From Didymodactylos carnosus (lineage: Eukaryota; Rotifera; Eurotatoria; Philodinida; Philodinidae), in the NCBI GenBank assembly GCA_905250885.1, contig CAJNOQ010002979.1:1-21931 (forward strand): DNA of 21,931 bases. The letters are read 5' to 3'. The position numbers and the translations under genes were made by a program. Each line of letters opens with the position of its first letter. Within the stretch, counting starts at the first letter, position 1. The notes beneath the pieces are model-generated. The model saw only the letters and a program-made list of their open reading frames with translations. It was not told the origin of the DNA and made no database searches. This document shows, piece by piece, positions 10,401 to 20,762 of the stretch.

Positions 10401-13400
10401 TTTAATTGCTTTGAATGCACTATCAATATCACCCAATGTTAAATGATAACTAAAGTTCATTATTGCATCAACAATATTTTTATCAATAACACTAACGCCA
10501 ACAAAATCTGGCATAGTTTTACCCGTCAAATATTCAGAATAAACAACGGTTTCTAAAAATAATATATATTTTTTTCTATCAATGTAAATTTTAAAATAAA
10601 TAAAATATAGCTAACCATTCAATTCAGTATCATATGAAATTGAATTTTGTTGATGATTTGATGATGATGATTGTACTAAACCACTAGAATCTAAAGAATC
10701 TAATTTTGGTATTTGTATCCTAATGCGTGAGTTTTTAATGGCTGTTAATTGATTATCATCTCCTAAGTTTCTATCATTTTTTGATTGTAATGTTTTCTGA
10801 GTTTTCATATGTTTATCAAAATCTGGATGTTTTTCCTACAAATGTGTCAACGTCTATTCTGTTTTAGTTTCAATGAAATGTTTTATTACATACTCTTGTG
10901 ACGAAAAAATAAAATGGTATTCGAACAGCAATCAATTGTCGATAATAACTATCTCTTGGAAAAGCATCTTTTGGAAATAATTGATTATCCAATGTACATA
11001 GCATACTGACAACAATACATTCAGCCTAAAAATACCATAATAAATGTTTAAGTTTATTACAATGTAAGATCGAAATTTTTATTCAATTGAAAATTACTAA
11101 TTCATCATTGTTATTATACTCATCACCACCATCAAAATTTCTACTCGATCGTAATAAATCCTGTGTTTTCTCATCATCTGATGTTAATATTAAATCAATT
11201 TTTTGTTGTGATAAATAGACTTCTAATGCTAATAATCGACTATCTTCTGGATCCCATGTCATATGTGAAGGATAACGACGATATAAAATTTTATTTATAG
11301 CGCTAGAATTTCTATAAATAATAACGTCAAGTAAAACGTTTGTTTTATTGTGAATGTATTAACCTTTCTGTTTCATTTCCAGAGGGTTGATTTTGTCCAA
11401 TGAGACCATATTCTGTACCAGGTAACTTTTCCATACTAAAGTCAAAATTGCCTACTACATCTTTCTCAATGTCCCATACATACAATCGACTACTTGGGTT
11501 ACCATTCGTCTTAAGTAAAGAGCCTATGAATTTACTCAAATCAACAATCTTTAGTTTTTAGTTTACCTGTGATGTAAGAACAGTTACTTTTGTACCATTA
11601 CAATTGATCGCTAATTCACGTATTGAATCAACTGATGGTGTGTGATTATTAACATTTAGTGTTTTACCCAATGCGCGAATGTCTCTAAAATAAGATTTAT
11701 TAAATTTAGATTTATAAATGTGACTTTATTTGAATTTATTAAATTTGTTTGACAATTAATTTGTTACAATTACAGAAAAGCCTAAGTCTTTTGAACGAGG
11801 ATAGTTGACCGTTTCTGAAGGTTGAATTATCAAACTATTTTGTTGATGTTCGAATACATTCTTTCAATTTTTAATTAAAAGAAGTGCTACAAGAAGCCAG
11901 TGTCAAGGTCTGCGCGTGTAGTAAAGAACAGCCTAAGTTTCACAGATTTAGACCTTGCTTTACCTAAATAATAATGATCAAACAATTTTCTCTCTCTTTC
12001 CATATACATATACACATTTAAGAAGATAAGAGACAACATGACTCTCAATGGACCAAAATCACGTAATTTTTCATTGTAAGAAAAAAATGTTTTACCGGTA
12101 TTTTAATGCCGTGAACTGTACGGTATAAATGTATACTGAAAATATTTCCGAGGCTCAGCCCTCTCCTTTCACTACAGAAACTCGGTCATCGTCACTACTA
12201 AAAAGGCGTTTATAAAACAAATGTATAAGCTGAATTTGGATTATGTTTTTTCCCTTTCGTTTGTTTACCTTCGTGATACATCAAAGACTTTGACAAAACC
12301 TTTTGTTGAACCAACAACCAAATATGAGCCATTCAAATTCATATTGCATGCATCACCTTCATTTTGTGCAAATGTTAACTGTTGACGAGATGTTCCCTTT
12401 AATTAATAGGTTTATTTATGTCAGACTACATGTAAGTATCAACGCTAACTTACTTGAAATGACATAACATTGATCCGTCCATTTTCCATTATAAACAATA
12501 TTTGATCAAACAAAATAACATTGGTTGGGGTACATGTAAATGAACCTAAAACATATTTTTTCTAGATAAACTAATATACATGTTACAAAGGGATCAAGCC
12601 ATCACCTTTTTCTGTACGTTGAATTTTTTCTTCATCTGATTTCGAAGCATCGCAAATTAGTTCGTAGATTTTCACTTGTTTTCTATTCCAAATAGCAATG
12701 TGATTCTGATGAATAAAAGAAAATACTTGTTGAAAAACTATAAGATATAAATTTTTATTCTCTTTACTTTTGAAACCGATAAATTTTTGAACGGCATATC
12801 TAATGTATCTTCTTTAATAACACTATAGCGAAAAAATGCCATATGAACGGTTGTCGGACTCAATTGAACAATAGCAAGCTAAATAAATAAAAATGAAGTA
12901 ATCTAAACAAAACTTGGATTATTTTTCGTTTTACATTATCACGATAAGCAGCCGACATTAATTCGTCTGTTAAAACATAAACTTGTGAAACTAGATTGGC
13001 AGCAAGACAATTTCGTTGCGGACAATACTGTAGTGATACAAGAACAATTTAGGAAACAGAATCATAACGATAGAGAAATCGTTAACCTTGATAAGTCTGA
13101 TGGGTACGCCATTGCAAATTGATTTCGCTCGATTTAAACGCCAATGTTTTTCTACATCTGTTGTTCGATGATTAGGTACGTATAACCATAAAGCGATGTT
13201 TCCCCGATCGGTTCCCGCCGCCAGTACACCTATGGAAATAAATAATTGGAAAAGAAGTAAAATCGCAACAAGTAATTCAATCGAATTACCTCTAGTTTGA
13301 CAATAAGTTATGCATACAAGATTCTCGTTACTTGCATAACCCAACTCTGTGTTTAATCGTAGCATTAGATTTTCTGTCGATGATACATTAATCATTCGTA

Positions 13401-14669
13401 TAGTTGATTCTCCCGTTACATAAGCAAAAAAGTTTGTACCAACTAATGTATAGTCAGAATCAGCCGGTCTTCCACTAAGTTTACCCTGAGCGATAAACAA
13501 AAACGTAAAAAATCATTCATATGTGTTGAGATTATCAACACACCGATATTGTAGGCTGAAGCAGTTGTCCTCTTTCTAACAACTGTAAATTATACTGTGT
13601 CATCATATTTGATACTGTAACAACGATTAATACATCGCAATCGTAGGTGTATAATATACGAGCTACTGCGTCATCAACCGCACAAATTTTTATGATTTTT
13701 GATGAATCACCGATAGAGTAAATACTTCCTGCAATGAGAAACCATGTAGTAGATTACATAACATACTACTTCATTTATTAAATGTTAACCTCGATCTGTT
13801 CCAACAAAAAATGTTGCCGTTTCCGTTGATTCTTTTCGACTTGTTGTCTGTGCCAACATGTCTAAAGCTGTTTGATCACCACTCACTGCTGCTCGTGCTA
13901 ATTCACGGTAATCTCTAAACAAGTGAAATAAAGTTAATTTATTTAGATGATAATTTTAGAATATCACTATTGCAAATGACTTACTGATCCGATCTACCTG
14001 AAGGGGAAGTTTTAAGTATGGCAAATGTCACTGTTTCTCCCACATTTTGCTGTAGTAGAATGCTTGATTGTGATACTTGTACTAATGAATCAGCTTTCCA
14101 TATGATAACGAGGCCTTCCTATAAGAAGAATATCATTCTAATTTGGAGTGGAAATAGTCACGCAGCATGCTTACTTGATCGCATGATAGCAATCTCGTAC
14201 CATCTGCATTGAATGCAAGAGCAGTTATACACGTTTTATGTACAATAACACTTTCCAGTCGTCTGTTGGACCCACCATGTATCATTAATTCTCCATCTAA
14301 GTGGAAAAATAAAGACATGCACGTTAGCAAAACAAATATCAGTTTGAGAGATAATACTCACTTGAAAAACCGATAGCTAATGTTTTTTTAGCTGGATGCC
14401 AAGATAGACATTGAGCATTACTAGCATGCTGTATTTTATTTGTTTCATCTTGCTCTCCCTGAATTGACACGTATAAAAAGATATCATACTAATTTTATTT
14501 TAATCGCACAACCACTTACGTCTTCAGTATAGAAAAGAATATGTGTGCCAGACTGAGAGACAACAGAGGCAACAGCTAAGATGTTTAGAGTTGGATGCCA
14601 TTCCATCAGCTGAAAATGTGGATCTGATATCGAACATTCTAACTTGTGCTCAAAATATTGTGTGCCCAT
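7436..14669 (-). CDS. IFT140: intraflagellar transport protein 140 (IFT-A core subunit)
   Basis: Core IFT-A subunit, needed for retrograde transport in cilia and for entry of membrane cargo. I resolve 34 exons, all joining in phase, giving 1556 aa (human: about 1460). Exons: 14669-14520, 14458-14362, 14296-14175, 14118-13985, 13914-13790, 13728-13544, 13485-13290, 13229-13087, 13027-12935, 12878-12768, 12705-12606, 12545-12454, 12396-12269, 11684-11567, 11509-11364, 11311-11098, 11025-10894, 10835-10616, 10552-10390, 10328-10154, 10099-9909, 9845-9744, 9672-9540, 9483-9340, 9264-9136, 9075-8893, 8835-8754, 8679-8608, 8542-8490, 8427-8215, 8145-8106, 8044-7921, 7861-7720, 7654-7436. Two WD40 propellers fill residues 1 to about 760, and TPR-like helical repeats about 880-1490. 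Diagnostic matches from memory of the human protein: an N-terminal [14 protein letters not shown]-type start, LAAGTDRG, a VWEN...AKICLG block, and MCAQ[IV]EI-EY near the C-terminus. The start agrees with the human N-terminus. Exon 18 adds a low-complexity Ser/Gln/Asn linker. The exon 31 donor at 8105 was chosen because it alone keeps frame. Confidence 0.95.
11685..12268 (-). other. unusually long intron 13 of IFT140
   Basis: At 584 bp this intron is several times longer than the other IFT140 introns. It contains repeated AGCCTAAGT words (near 11778 and 11929) and an inverted pair CAAGGTCT (11904-11911) / AGACCTTG (11950-11957). There is also an AT-interrupted TACCGG...TACGGTA pair near 12095-12125. 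No open frame was recognised. An old insertion is possible, but I could not define its ends. Confidence 0.4.
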
Positions 14670-14681
14670 CGCTTAGAAAAT

Positions 14682-14697
14682 CTATGAAGAAAATTAA
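14682..14697 (-). promoter_or_regulatory. splice-acceptor-like tract just upstream of the IFT140 start
   Basis: Read on the minus strand, TTAATTTTCTTCATAG ends 12 nt before the ATG at 14669. A pyrimidine-rich tract and AG this close to the start fits a trans-splice acceptor for a spliced leader, or a 5'-UTR intron. The sequence shows the motif only; its use is inferred. Confidence 0.35.
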
Positions 14698-14769
14698 TTT
14701 TTTTCTAATCCTTTCATGGTCTCATAAAGAATCATCAACAGTTAAACACAAACAGTTTGCGCTATACAG

Positions 14770-14983
14770 ACAAGGGGGTAAAAGCACCACTTCACCACTT
14801 CATTTCACTTCACTCCACTGCTGAAACGGCGCCCCTGATGGGGGAGGGAAGCAAGGGAGGAAAAGTACCATTTTACCACTTCCGCTTAACTTGAAGTGAT
14901 TTTTTATTGTTTCGACCGTTTCAGCAGCGTTTTACCTAGGTGAAGTGAAATGAAGTGGTGAAGTGGTGCTTTTCCCCCCTTGT
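14770..14983. mobile_element. 214-bp MITE with 6-bp target duplication
   Basis: Terminal inverted repeats start ACAAGGGGG at 14770 and, on the other strand, ACAAGGGGG from 14983. They match over 44 bp with one mismatch, include CACCACTTCACCACTTC and, after a short gap, share GCTGAAACGG. The flanks are ATACAG on both sides (14764-14769 and 14984-14989), the expected target duplication. An internal stretch near 14851-14900 resembles the terminus again (CAAGGGAGGAAAAGTACC). There is no coding capacity. High arm identity and intact duplications suggest recent insertion. It lies about 100 bp upstream of the IFT140 ATG, so probably in its promoter. Confidence 0.9.
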
Positions 14984-15525
14984 ATACAGCATAGATCACA
15001 GAACTTTTTTCTGATGGATCGAACAGCAATGTACTCTATAATACTAAAGTGAAAAGTATTAGATGTTTTCGAAGCTGAGAGAAAAAGTCTTCGTTACTAA
15101 TTGAATCAAATATAAAATCATTTTAATTTGGATACATGCGAACGTAAAATCATCTGTGTCTAACAGCCATTAAGCGTTTTGTCACCATGACAAACAGTTA
15201 TATTGCTGTTAAAACTCGATAATTAACTTTCACATTTTGCCGACTTTTAAAAAGTTTTTTCTTCTACAGTAGTCAGCCGCATCGAAGTATGAGTTTTCTG
15301 AAACTGATTAGATGTCGCGACTGGTTGCTCGTTCATGTACAAAAATTTCTTCAACGTCTGTTTCACTCTTTATCCGGTAGAAATAATTTTGATACATCTG
15401 ACTTTCAATTAATGGGTGTTATTTTATAAAAGAAGATTGGACGATGAATATCTGTGTAATTTTTTTGCTTTGCTATAATTTTGGAATTCTACCGAAGTTG
15501 ACAGAACATTCTAGTCACTATTGGT

Positions 15526-15577
15526 CAGTCCGTAGAAGAGCAAATAAACCATACTTTGTTTATTACTCTAGCGACTG
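15526..15577. repeat. 52-nt imperfect hairpin
   Basis: CAGTC at 15526 pairs with GACTG ending at 15577. Inside, AGAGCAAATAAAC pairs with GTTTATTACTCT around an 8-nt loop. It could be a small relic inverted-repeat element or a structured transcript. Confidence 0.5.
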
Positions 15578-15612
15578 AAAATCATTACTTTGGTGGCATA
15601 ACTAGTTGATTA

Positions 15613-15645
15613 AGCCGCAGTTGAGTAGAAGCTACTTTTGCGGCT
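15613..15645. repeat. 33-nt two-tier hairpin
   Basis: AGCCGCA (15613-15619) pairs exactly with TGCGGCT (15639-15645). Inside it AGTAG (15624-15628) pairs with CTACT (15632-15636) around a 3-nt loop. The role is unknown. Confidence 0.55.
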
Positions 15646-16249
15646 TGTCAGCTATGTAAACGGCTAACATATAATCCGTCACCCAAGTGATAATTTTTTT
15701 AGCCACTTGAATGACAAATAAAGAGCACTCATCCGCTCTTCTGGCTAAGTAGTCAGACCTACTAGAAGTAACTAAAATGTCAGCAACTTTAGTGATGACA
15801 TGAATTCACAGTGACCCTACATTCAATTTAACATTTTTTTTTCGAGTAAATATGAACAGTCATTGTGCAGATGTATGATTGGAGTTTTCGAGATATTTCT
15901 GCACTTCATCCAATGATCAAATAAGGGTTTCTGAAAAATTCTTACATTGAATGTAATTCACTGGAAAAATCTGAAACTTCTGCTCACTAAAGACGAAACA
16001 TTTTTCAAATCAGATCTTATGCTGGCAACAAAAGAAAAAATTTTTCACATCCGCATCCAAAATCCCCTTTGGTCAACAACTTTTCAGACGATGAAGTATC
16101 TGTGGTAGCAAGGAACTATGGTTCTGTGCTAACCATATTGGAAACAGAGAAAGATTAGAGTACATTTTATGACCGTATACAGATTATCAGCAAAATGATA
16201 ATAGTTGCTTTATTTAAGCAGTTGGTCTTTAGATGGATTAATCAAGGTA

Positions 16250-16267
16250 TTTTTTGTGTGTTAATAG
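16250..16267 (+). promoter_or_regulatory. splice-acceptor-like tract upstream of the FKBP start
   Basis: A T-rich tract ending TGTGTTAATAG lies 23 nt before the ATG at 16291. As at IFT140, it could be a spliced-leader acceptor or the 3' end of a 5'-UTR intron. This is inferred from the motif and position only. Confidence 0.35.
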
Positions 16268-16290
16268 GTAAAGAAATAAAGTAAACAAAA

Positions 16291-18609
16291 ATGGCGGAAA
16301 CTAAAAGTGATGAAACATCCGTGAAATCAACACCTCAAATTGAACTGAAAGGCGAAGATATTACTCCCAACAAGGATGGAGGTAAGCAGTATTACTGTTT
16401 TCTGGTTGTCTAGAAGCTTACTATTTTATTCTGACCATTTTAGGTGTTCTTAAAGAAATTTTAAAAGAAGGGCATGACAACGAACAACCAGCTGTTAATG
16501 ATAAAGTGTCCGTTCATTATGTTGGAACATTGCTCGATGGAACAAAATTTGATTCAAGCAGAGATCGAAATGAAAAATTTGAATTTGATCTTGGAAAAGG
16601 TTTGTGTTTATAAAGAAGCTCATTTGAATGATTTGTAACATGCGAACCTTTTAGGCAGTGTAATTAAAGCTTGGGATATTGGTGTTGCAACGATGAAACG
16701 AGGTGAAATCTGTCGACTCATATGCAAGCCAGAATATGCCTATGGTAAAGCTGGAAGTGGTGCAAATATACCACCAGATTCAACACTTGTTTTTGAAATT
16801 GAACTATTCAATTTTGTCGGTAAGAAACTCGAGGATAGGAGTTAACTCTTAAGTAATGTTTTATACTTCTATATTTCAGGCGAAGACATTAGTGAAGCTA
16901 AAGATCAAAGTGTAATTCGACGTATTTTGACCAAAGGCGACGAGTGGTCTCATCCGAATGATGGTGCAAGCGTGGAAGGTTTATTTGACTGCAGGCGTTT
17001 TTTTCAATTTCTAAGTTTGTATTTTTCTTTTAGTATCATTGAAAGGAACGTATGAAGGAAGAGTGTTTGATGAACGAACTGTTAGTTTTGTTATGGGGGA
17101 AGGTGTTTTGAAAAATATCATACCGGGGTACATAGATCTTTATTTGCTAAAAACGATTTCTAACGTTTTTCTTCCTTTTTTAGAGTAGAACATACGATAA
17201 CGAAAATGCTTAAAAATGAACGTTGTAAGATTACTGTGAAATCTAAAGCAGCTTGGGGTAAAGATGGTGAAAAAACATTTAATATTCCGCCACATGCCAA
17301 TGTTGAATATGAAATTCTATTAAAAAGTTTCGAAAAGGTATGGTAATTTAAACATAGTCACTTTTCGTTCTAGAATGTACTCATGCTATACAAAAAGTCT
17401 TTTATATATTTCATTTTTTATGTCTAGGCAAAAGATTCATGGCAAATGAACGACAATGAAAAACTTGAGCAAGCTGAAGTTTTAAAGAAATCTGGTGCGT
17501 CACTGTTCAAGGTATGAGCAATTAGGGTGCATATTCATTTCTTGTATTATTAACAGTGTTAAGTTCCATCATGGAAAATAGAAAACAACTAGCGCAGTAA
17601 GAATCGCTGATACAGAATGTTTGTTATTTTAGGATGGTCATTTTCGTGTTGCATTGAAAAAGTATTCAACAATTGTTGATTATTTACAAAGTGCCAATTT
17701 TGAAAGTGATAATGATAAGGATAAATGTCGTCAGTTAAAATTAACATCACATTCGAATATTGTAAGCACAGTGGTTTGTTTTGATTTGTTACCCCGCTTT
17801 TGTTTTCTCTTTTACAGGCACTATGTAATTTAAAATTAGAACAATACGTTGAGTGCATTAATGCATGTGAAAAAGCATTAGGTAAAACTAATACACATAG
17901 GCTACATGTTGTATTGCATCAGAAAAAATGCTAAAATTTTTTATTATATTTTCAATAATTCTAATTTATTTTTTCTCATATGAACTTCATTCCTATGTCT
18001 TTAAAAAAACAGTAACGTACTTTATAAAGTGGTTAACCTTCGTCAGACAACTCACAAAGAAAAGAAAAGCGTATAATAACTAGCAAAATATTTTTATCCT
18101 ATATTTTAGAATTAGATGGTCAAAATGAAAAATGTTTGTTTCGTCGTGGCGAAGCTTATTTAGCATTAAATGACTTTGATGTTGCCGTAAAAGATTTTCA
18201 GGCTGTATTAAAGATAAATCCATCAAATTCAGCTGCTAAACAACAAATACAAAAATGTCAAGAAAAAATTAAATTACATACTGCGAAGTAAATATCTTTA
18301 GAAGACTTGTGCATGAGACGATTTCTGTAATGGTTTTTCTTTCAGGGAAAAACGTTTATATGCCAAACTATTTGAAAAACTAGCCGTGGAAAGAGAAAAA
18401 GAAGAGCTAAAAGAAAGCAAAAAGGTATAAATGTTTGGTCAACGTTGTTTCATATGAATTTTTATTCTATTTTCTTATGTTTTTCGAATTAGACGGCTGA
18501 AGCTGATTCCAAGAAAAATGTAGAAGCAGAAAAAGAACATAAAACTACGAATGGAGAACGAAATGATGCTGAGTCATCTGCTACCGATAATACATCCAAA
18601 AAAGAGTAA
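16291..18609 (+). CDS. FKBP4: FKBP4/5-type immunophilin: peptidyl-prolyl isomerase with TPR HSP90-binding domain
   Basis: Twelve in-phase exons encode 469 aa (human FKBP4: 459): 16291-16381, 16444-16599, 16655-16819, 16880-16978, 17034-17127, 17184-17337, 17428-17511, 17633-17761, 17818-17881, 18110-18287, 18346-18424, 18493-18609. FK1 (about residues 31-138) keeps the FKBP12-type active-site residues: Tyr in VHYVG, Phe-Asp in TKFDSS, Val-Ile and Trp in SVIKAWDIG, Tyr in EYAYG and Phe in LVFEIEL. It should therefore be a working isomerase. FK2 (about 139-253) is degenerate, as in FKBP52. The TPR domain (about 254-405) carries the HSP90 carboxylate-clamp pattern (Lys in [10 protein letters not shown], Asn in SHSNIALCNLKL, Lys/Arg in [16 protein letters not shown]). 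A charged Lys/Glu tail follows. In family members it acts as a cytosolic co-chaperone of HSP90. The first in-frame ATG gives the usual N-terminus. FKBP4 and FKBP5 cannot be told apart outside vertebrates. Confidence 0.95.
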
Positions 18610-18635
18610 ACATTTTAATTAGTTTATTATTAGGC

Positions 18636-18641
18636 AATAAA
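18636..18641 (+). promoter_or_regulatory. polyadenylation signal of the FKBP gene
   Basis: AATAAA starts 27 nt after the TAA stop and is followed by an A-rich stretch. Use of this signal would give a very short 3' UTR. Further AATAAA copies lie near 18792 and 18919. Confidence 0.6.
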
Positions 18642-19599
18642 ACAAAAAAAAAATTATTAAACAAGAATCTTTGTAGAACAATGCGTTTACATGCAAAGCA
18701 ATTTGTTTGCTATTTGGATCGCTTGTCTTTCTTTCATTTGAATGTGTTTCCTTTTTTTATTCCAACAAAAACAAGTTTTCTTTTTTTCTGTAATAAAAAT
18801 TTTATGCGCGTGTAACGCTTCCATGTTTTTCGATTTTTTTTTGTGTTTGAACAGTTATGTGATAAACTTTAACAAAAATTAATAGTAAAGTGTCATTTTT
18901 TGTGTTCTCTCGTGTGGAATAAAAATCGAAAAAAATCATCTTGAAAACGCAACAAGTCCGTAATTAAACATGATTTACAGAAATCTAATGTTTAGTTTGG
19001 CTTTTGTCTGTTCAAGAACAATGTCGACTGTTCATTCTCAGCAAAAACAAATTTTACAAAATACTATTCTTAACATAATTAACTATTTATCAGCAGGTAT
19101 ACGGTTTTTTATTTCAGAATATTTTTCACTAAAACCTTAACATGTGAAAGAAGGCGAAAATAAAAATTTATACGTCACATTTTACTATTGCGTCGATCTT
19201 TCACATTATCTCTGAATTTGTTGACGACGTTAGAATATTCGATAAAATGAACCAGTAACACTGACGAACATATAGTTCCAGACATCTTATTGATACGTTT
19301 TTTGTGTGTTGTTCAAGTTTGAGTTAAATCAAAGTCTACTACATCAAACACATCAGCAGTGAACCGCGATGAAAGTTGAGCTGACTCCGGGAAAGTTGGA
19401 AGATCCATTAATCAATATTAAGAAGAGACTGGATCTTAAAATGTTTTCTAGGAGTATTCCTGATGCTACTCTGGAAAAATAAATGATTCTGTACTGAACC
19501 TTTGAAGGTTTATACTTTTGAAACGAATTCGAAACCTTTACAGATTTTGCTGAAAAAAAGACTTCGTGGTAAACTCGTACATGTTTATTCAGAAAAAAG
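18642..19599. other. spacer downstream of the FKBP gene
   Basis: AT-rich DNA with no confident gene. Two short plus-strand open pieces are protein-like but unassigned: 19369-19482 begins with ATG (MKVELTPGKLEDPLINIKKR at the start). A second, in another frame, runs from about 19500 to 19637. The opposite strand is also open over 19353-19664, so the coding strand is undecided. Confidence 0.3.
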
Positions 19600-20480
19600 A
19601 TTCGGTGGCGCTCGTTTATCAGGACCTTTTGTTTAATGTTTTGGATACTGAAACATAGGTCCAAGTGTCCATTGTAGGCTTAAAAGATACAGAATTTCCT
19701 GCTGTACAACACACAATAACTTTGGTATTTACATAGAATTTCGTTATCTAAAAAATAACAAACAATGAAGCAAAAATGAAAGCTACGATGCTGTTAGAAA
19801 GAAATCTCGTTTTTGACGATATTCAAGCGCCTTGTAACGCGAAGAATAAAAGCCAAGTGAACAGGATATGGATCAAAATGTTCAATGATTTCTGGATTAT
19901 CGTTGTGATGAAAATTCCTTGCAGAATACATACAATATTGGCCTACAACTTCATCAATAAGTATTTTCGGTTTTGTTGCCAAACAGAAAAAGCTGTGAAG
20001 CAAAGTAACCAAACAATAATGTTAATAAGATAATAAGAAAATTGGCTATCGTCTGCACTAATAACAAATCCTTGGGACTTTAGTATATACGGTAACTAAT
20101 ACGATATTAAACTTATCCATCAATTTTGCGATACTGATCATTAACAAAAAAATGATGGGAACAATGTCATTTTTCCACTGAGCATGAATTAGATAACGAC
20201 AAAATTGTTACACTATGTAGCTCTAATAGGGAGCAAATTGGAATGTTCTTAAATAATGAGAAAGGTCAAATACAAGAAAACTTAAAGTCGGTTCTTTCCA
20301 TCGCAGCTTTACCCTTTACTTGCCTTCCTCGTCTGTTATTTTTTAGATAACAAAATCCTACGTATATACCAAAGTTATTGTGTGTTGTACAGCAGGAAGT
20401 TCTGTATCTTTTAACCCTAGAATGGACTCTTGAACCTATACTTCACTGCCCAAAAAATTCAAAACAAGAGTGGCTCATTT
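19600..20480. mobile_element. ~870-bp imperfect inverted-repeat (foldback-like) element
   Basis: The left arm (about 19608-19805) and right arm (about 20285-20480) are inverted copies. The best block is about 110 bp at close to 88-90% identity: ATAGGTCCAAGTGTCCATTG at 19654 against the reverse complement ending near 20440. It includes a shared TACAACACACAATAACTTTG and TTATCTAAAAAATAAC. Weaker, gapped similarity continues outward and inward. The loop is about 480 bp. No target duplication was found and the exact ends are uncertain. It could be a non-autonomous DNA transposon with long terminal repeats or two head-to-head copies of one repeat. Confidence 0.65.
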
Positions 20481-20762
20481 TATCTGGTATACCTACTGAA
20501 AACATAGAAAGGCTAAAATAACTAAGAAGCGGGCATGCTAAAGGCTATATAGACAATAACAATGCAAACGAACAGCTGTATCGCTGTTGTCAGCGGAAAA
20601 CAAAATGAATGTTGTCAAACAAAGTCTGAACAGGTTTTGTACGTGCCTAAATACGTTTTGTGTGAAAAACGAAATCTTCTTGCATTCCTCAAATTAAATA
20701 CGAAATCTTTCCTGGTTTCGTACATTGAGCACGATACATTGAACCTTGAAAAGTGTAGGTAA
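20156..20762 (+). pseudogene. chain of plus-strand open frames, possible decayed or unresolved gene
   Basis: Two stretches in one frame, 20156-20347 (64 codons) and 20351-20518 (56 codons), are separated by a single TAA. A third open stretch in another frame runs from about 20553 to 20762. The peptides have ordinary protein composition (CVVQQEVLYLLTLEWTLEPI in the second; LYVPKYVLCEKRNLLAFLKL in the third), but no family is recognised. The second stretch lies in the right arm of the inverted repeat, and the left arm encodes a similar peptide on the other strand (CVVQQEILYLLSLQWTLGPM). It may be a remnant of an element's gene, or exons of a gene whose splicing I could not resolve. Confidence 0.3.

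Larger units (their letters stand above)
14990..16249. other. IFT140-FKBP divergent intergenic region
   Basis: Head-to-head spacer that must hold the promoters of both genes. No coding frame is supported. A cluster of perfect or near-perfect hairpins lies at 15.5-15.8 kb: 15526-15577, 15613-15645, AAGAGC/GCTCTT at 15721-15740 and AGTAG/CTACT at 15748-15763. No TATA box or known operator is claimed. Confidence 0.5.

Noticed and set aside
14018-14212. Plus-strand open frame within IFT140 exons 3-4
   Set aside because: Antisense to in-phase IFT140 exons.
17589-17858. Minus-strand open frame opposite FKBP exons 8 and 9
   Set aside because: It crosses verified exon-intron boundaries of the FKBP gene and has no independent support.
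19353-19664. 103-codon minus-strand open frame next to the inverted repeat
   Set aside because: It overlaps protein-like pieces on the plus strand and has no recognisable domain. Its start lies in the left arm of the repeat, in a frame that the right arm does not preserve.
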